NCBI GenBank assembly: GCA_017473015.1
Contig: JAFUNP010000023.1
Coordinates: 1 to 64,000, forward strand
Length of the DNA: 64,000 nt
From: Oscillospiraceae bacterium
GTDB lineage: Bacteria; Bacillota; Clostridia; Oscillospirales; Ruminococcaceae
Reading direction: 5' to 3'
The notes under the pieces are model-generated. The model made no database searches, was not told the origin of the DNA, and saw only the letters and a list, made by a program, of their open reading frames with translations. Positions 61,454 to 64,000 of the stretch are shown here, piece after piece; within the stretch, counting starts at the first letter, position 1, and the number at the start of each line of letters is the position of its first letter. A program made the translations under genes and the position numbers.

Positions 61454-62536
61454 ATGGAAGCTGGTCTGTATATACACATACCATACTGTAAAAAGAAATG
61501 TAATTACTGCGATTTTTATTCCTGCGGCGGCTGTGATATTGTGCCACAGGAATATGTGGACGCAGTTGTCAGAGAGATAGGCAGCCACAGGGGGCTGAAA
61601 TGCAAAACAGTTTATTTTGGCGGTGGCACTCCCAGCCTGCTGACTGCTAATCAGGTGAAACAAATATTGGCTGTAGCTGATATTATGCCGGGAGCGGAAA
61701 TCACCCTGGAGGCAAACCCGGATACACTGACACAGGAAAAACTGGACGGCTATTATGCTGCCGGCGTAAACAGGCTGAGCATAGGCGTGCAGACAGTGTA
61801 TGACAAATCCCTGCAGGTGCTGGGCAGAATACACAGTGCAGAAAAAGCAGGACAGGCTTTTGATATGGCAAGGGCGGCAGGCTTTGTCAATATCAGCGGT
61901 GATGTGATGCTGGGGCTGGACAATTATTCTGTAGAGGAAATGAAAGACACCATAGATTTCCTTATTGACCACGGAGCAGTCCATATTTCCGCATATCTGC
62001 TGAAGGTGGAAGAAGGCACACCGTTCTACACCAACCGCCCGGAAAATCTGGCCACTGAAGAAGAGCTGGCAGACTATTATCTGGCCTGCTGTGAGTATAT
62101 GGCGGAAAAAGGCTTTATTCAGTACGAAATATCCAATTTCTGCCACGAAGGCTACCACAGCCGACACAATTCCATCTACTGGCAGCTGGACAATTATCTG
62201 GGCATCGGCCCGTCGGCCCATTCCTGTATGGACGGAAAGCGTTTTTATTACGAAAGAAATGTAGATGCCTTTATAAAGGGCTGTCAGCCTGTGGCAGACG
62301 GCGAAGTAGATGCGGATGACTACATTATGCTGTCACTGAGACTGAAAACAGGCCTGGACATAAACACTCTTAAAGAAAAATGGTGGCTGGAAATCGACAG
62401 CCGTACAATGAAAAAACTGGAAATTTACAGACGGCAGGGGGTTTTAACCATTGAAAACAACTGCATTTCGCTGACACCTGCAGGCTTTCTGGCAGAAAAT
62501 GTGATTGCAAGTGATATAATGAGTGGAGTGGAATAG
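61454..62536 (+). CDS. hemW: HemW-type radical SAM haem chaperone
   Basis: The 360-residue protein has the radical SAM motif CKKKCNYCDF (Cys12, Cys16, Cys19), the GGGTPSLL block, NPDTLTQEKL, SIGVQTVYDKSLQVLGRIH and the C-terminal HemW domain. The single Cys-x3-Cys-x2-Cys without the extra C-terminal features of HemN favours HemW, a haem-delivery protein, over coproporphyrinogen oxidase. It is divergent from hrcA. A TTGCAT-17-TATGAT promoter is possible at 61342-61370. Confidence 0.9.
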   Translation: MEAGLYIHIPYCKKKCNYCDFYSCGGCDIVPQEYVDAVVREIGSHRGLKCKTVYFGGGTPSLLTANQVKQILAVADIMPGAEITLEANPDTLTQEKLDGYYAAGVNRLSIGVQTVYDKSLQVLGRIHSAEKAGQAFDMARAAGFVNISGDVMLGLDNYSVEEMKDTIDFLIDHGAVHISAYLLKVEEGTPFYTNRPENLATEEELADYYLACCEYMAEKGFIQYEISNFCHEGYHSRHNSIYWQLDNYLGIGPSAHSCMDGKRFYYERNVDAFIKGCQPVADGEVDADDYIMLSLRLKTGLDINTLKEKWWLEIDSRTMKKLEIYRRQGVLTIENNCISLTPAGFLAENVIASDIMSGVE

Positions 62537-62621
62537 ATTGACACTACTTTTGCTGTCAAAAGCAGCCAAAAGCTTGGTGTAAATGCAGCGATGGAATAGT
62601 GTTCTGCAGAAAGCACAAGAG

Positions 62622-62720
62622 GAGATTCTTCGACTCGCTATGCTCGCTCAGAATGACAAACCTTTAGTTCGTACAAAGCCGCGTAGGGGACGGCGTCCTC
62701 GACGTCCCGTACTTGTCTAC
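62622..62720. repeat. Compound intergenic repeats
   Basis: GAGATTCTTCGACTCGC...CTCAGAATGAC (62622-62657) belongs to the family at 45738 and 55739. Starting at 62681, GCGTAGGGG with a GGGACG/CGTCCC hairpin belongs to the family at 54661. The surrounding 62537-62864 region holds no gene. Confidence 0.6.
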
Positions 62721-62864
62721 CATATTCCCTGCCGGTCTCGTAGCGATGAAATAGTATTCTGAGAAATCAGAATAGGTCGAGCTCGTCTTGCGAGACTAGT
62801 GGTCGCGAGCATAGTGGTTTCCTCCCAATGCCCACCCCTTATTGACATTACTTAACTTTGACTT

Positions 62865-63425
62865 ATGAAAAAATTATATCAACAACTGAAAGAATATAAA
62901 CCTTACAACCGGCAGGAAGATGCAGACAAGGCGCTGATGCTGGAGTTTATGGAGCGAAACCCTGATGCCCTGCTGCGCAGCAATAAGGCCGCCCATTTTG
63001 CGGCCACTGCGTGGGTGGTGAACAAGGACCGCACCAAAGTGCTGATGGTTTACCACAACATTTACAAATCATGGGCCTGGTCAGGCGGACACGCTGACGG
63101 TGAAAGCGACCTTGAGGCAGTGGCACGCCGCGAAATCGCAGAAGAAACGGGACTGACCGGTCTGAAACCGCTGTGTGATGGCATTTTTGCCATAAATGTG
63201 CTGACTGTGGAACGCCACATCAAAAAAGGCCGGCCTGTGGCCAGCCATCTCCATCTGGATGTGGAGTATCTGTTTGAAGCAGACGATTCCCTGCCGCTGC
63301 GCGTGAAAGAAGACGAAAACAGCGCAGTGAGCTGGGTGAATATAGCTGATATAAACAGTGCCGTCACCGAAGAAAAGATGAAACCGGTGTACGCACTGCT
63401 GGTGGAAAAGGCGAAGAAGTACTGA
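62865..63425 (+). CDS. NUDIX hydrolase
   Basis: The 186-residue protein has a complete Nudix box (GHADGESDLEAVARREIAEETGLTG, about residues 70-95), with the metal-binding Glu residues in REIAEE. The N-terminal helical region and the WVNIADINSAVTEEKM C-terminus fit a soluble single-domain hydrolase of nucleoside diphosphate derivatives. The substrate is not deducible. No clear ribosome site precedes the ATG. Confidence 0.9.
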   Translation: MKKLYQQLKEYKPYNRQEDADKALMLEFMERNPDALLRSNKAAHFAATAWVVNKDRTKVLMVYHNIYKSWAWSGGHADGESDLEAVARREIAEETGLTGLKPLCDGIFAINVLTVERHIKKGRPVASHLHLDVEYLFEADDSLPLRVKEDENSAVSWVNIADINSAVTEEKMKPVYALLVEKAKKY

Positions 63426-63653
63426 AAGCATACGCTTTCAGTTGTGTAATAAATCAAAATTTTATAAACCAAAAGAGAGTACCAGATTTTAAACATCTAC
63501 TCTCTTTTATATATTCTATATCTTATATAATATTTGTTACGCAAATTCAAATTTTCCTGACTGCTTATATTACATCAAACCAAAATACATAATTAAATAC
63601 AATTATTATCTTATCATACTAATCATCAGAAAAATCAGTCTGAACAAACAAAA
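63426..63653. other. Intergenic region with hairpins
   Basis: CTGAAAGC/GCTTTCAG (63422-63441) overlaps the NUDIX stop. AAAGAGAGTA...TACTCTCTTT (about 63470-63506) forms a second, longer hairpin ending in T's, probably the working terminator. The rest, which is AT-rich, shows nothing recognisable. Confidence 0.5.
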
Positions 63654-63676
63654 AGGGCACGGATAAACCGTGCCCT
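63654..63676 (-). terminator. Terminator of the pyruvate:ferredoxin oxidoreductase gene
   Basis: A 9-base-pair stem AGGGCACGG/CCGTGCCCT with loop ATAAA, followed on the minus strand by TTTTTGTTTG. Confidence 0.85.
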
Positions 63677-63773
63677 GATTTTGTTTTCGTCAGCATTTTT
63701 CCATGGATGTTGAGATTTACCTATCATTACTCAAGAAGGAAAATAGCCAATTATACTATCTTAAAAACTGATA

Positions 63774-64000
63774 TTACTTGTAGAGTTCAACCAGTCTGTT
63801 CAGGTAGTCGTATCTGTCCATAGCTGCTTTTTCGTTAGCTGCGAACAGTTTTGTAGCTCTTTCTGGGTTAGCAGCAGCAAGACGAGCGTAACGAGCTTCG
63901 TTCATCAGGAATTCCTGGTAGCCGCCCTTAGGTGCTTTAGAGTCCAGAGTGAATGGGTTTTTGCCTTCAGCTTTCAGAGCTGGGTTGTAACGGAAGAGGT
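63774..64000 (-). CDS. nifJ: Pyruvate:ferredoxin oxidoreductase, C-terminal end (partial)
   Basis: The minus strand ends with TAA at 63774-63776 after about 75 codons that continue off the window. The segment reads LFRYNPALKAEGKNPFTLDSK...YQEFLMNEARYARL...DRYDYLNRLVELYK, which matches the extreme C-terminus of the single-chain pyruvate:ferredoxin oxidoreductase. The enzyme converts pyruvate and CoA to acetyl-CoA, CO2 and reduced ferredoxin. CTG/GCA-biased codons like those of dnaK suggest high expression. Confidence 0.9.
   Translation of the reverse strand, partial: LFRYNPALKAEGKNPFTLDSKAPKGGYQEFLMNEARYARLAAANPERATKLFAANEKAAMDRYDYLNRLVELYK

Noticed and set aside
61454..62536. Oxygen-independent coproporphyrinogen oxidase (HemN)
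   Set aside because: Length, start motif and lack of HemN-specific features fit HemW better.

Overview
The window looks like a chromosomal segment of a low-to-mid GC, Gram-positive anaerobe of the class Clostridia, most likely a gut member of the Eubacteriales. The grounds are the gene set and its signals: a pyruvate:ferredoxin oxidoreductase C-terminus, the minimal SufC-SufB pair, an EFR1-type flavodoxin/ferredoxin, hrcA-grpE-dnaK-dnaJ with a CIRCE operator, a TnpV remnant and Tn916-type integrase, strong AGGAGG ribosome sites and consensus sigma-A promoters. The species cannot be named from the sequence alone.

Positions 1-14114 form an AT-rich accessory island that ends in an excisionase-like gene and a tyrosine integrase abutting ychF. 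Its cargo is mostly defence or addiction genes: a small P-loop kinase with a partner, a divergent XRE regulator/SLOG-fold pair with a perfect palindrome over the SLOG ribosome site, an AbiEi/AbiEii toxin-antitoxin pair, a two-TM coiled-coil protein, a complete type III restriction-modification pair, frameshifted GIY-YIG and EVE-domain genes, and an unrecognised 468-residue protein with a RecB-like nuclease signature. Then come three decaying genes (a DUF6809-like protein, TnpV, and an N-terminal fragment of a Y-family polymerase). The left end of the island is not visible.

Positions 14227-25345 are ordinary chromosome: YchF, MTA/SAH nucleosidase, a GDPD phosphodiesterase, an HxlR regulator, EFR1, an AraC regulator divergent from a flavin-dependent lipoprotein reductase, a LysA-like decarboxylase and a YjiH-like membrane protein. 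Positions 25502-34610 are a molybdenum/tungsten region. It holds two paralogous molybdopterin oxidoreductase/four-cluster ferredoxin pairs with an FAD-NAD(P)H dehydrogenase between them. Downstream lie a candidate Moco riboswitch with a terminator, an ECF-type S component, a small secreted protein and a frameshifted kinase-MobA fusion. This suggests cytoplasmic NAD(P)H-linked reduction of an unknown substrate, with metal uptake and cofactor maturation controlled by cofactor level.

Positions 34866-54000 hold an AI-2E-family permease, a candidate small RNA resembling 6S RNA, LepA, a eukaryote-like glycogen branching enzyme with a Lys/Ala-rich tail, SufB-SufC, a short QueG-like protein, an SGNH hydrolase, aldose epimerase, TrmB, an MFS transporter and a heterodimeric ABC exporter. 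Positions 54028-56221 carry four tRNA genes (Met-CAT, two identical Glu-TTC, Glu-CTC). After the Glu genes lie odd segments bearing inverted and direct copies of tRNA 3' sequence. The rest holds the hrcA-grpE-dnaK-dnaJ operon, HemW, a NUDIX hydrolase and the 3' end of a pyruvate:ferredoxin oxidoreductase gene. Several families of short palindromic intergenic repeats are scattered through the right half. No CRISPR array or rRNA gene was seen.
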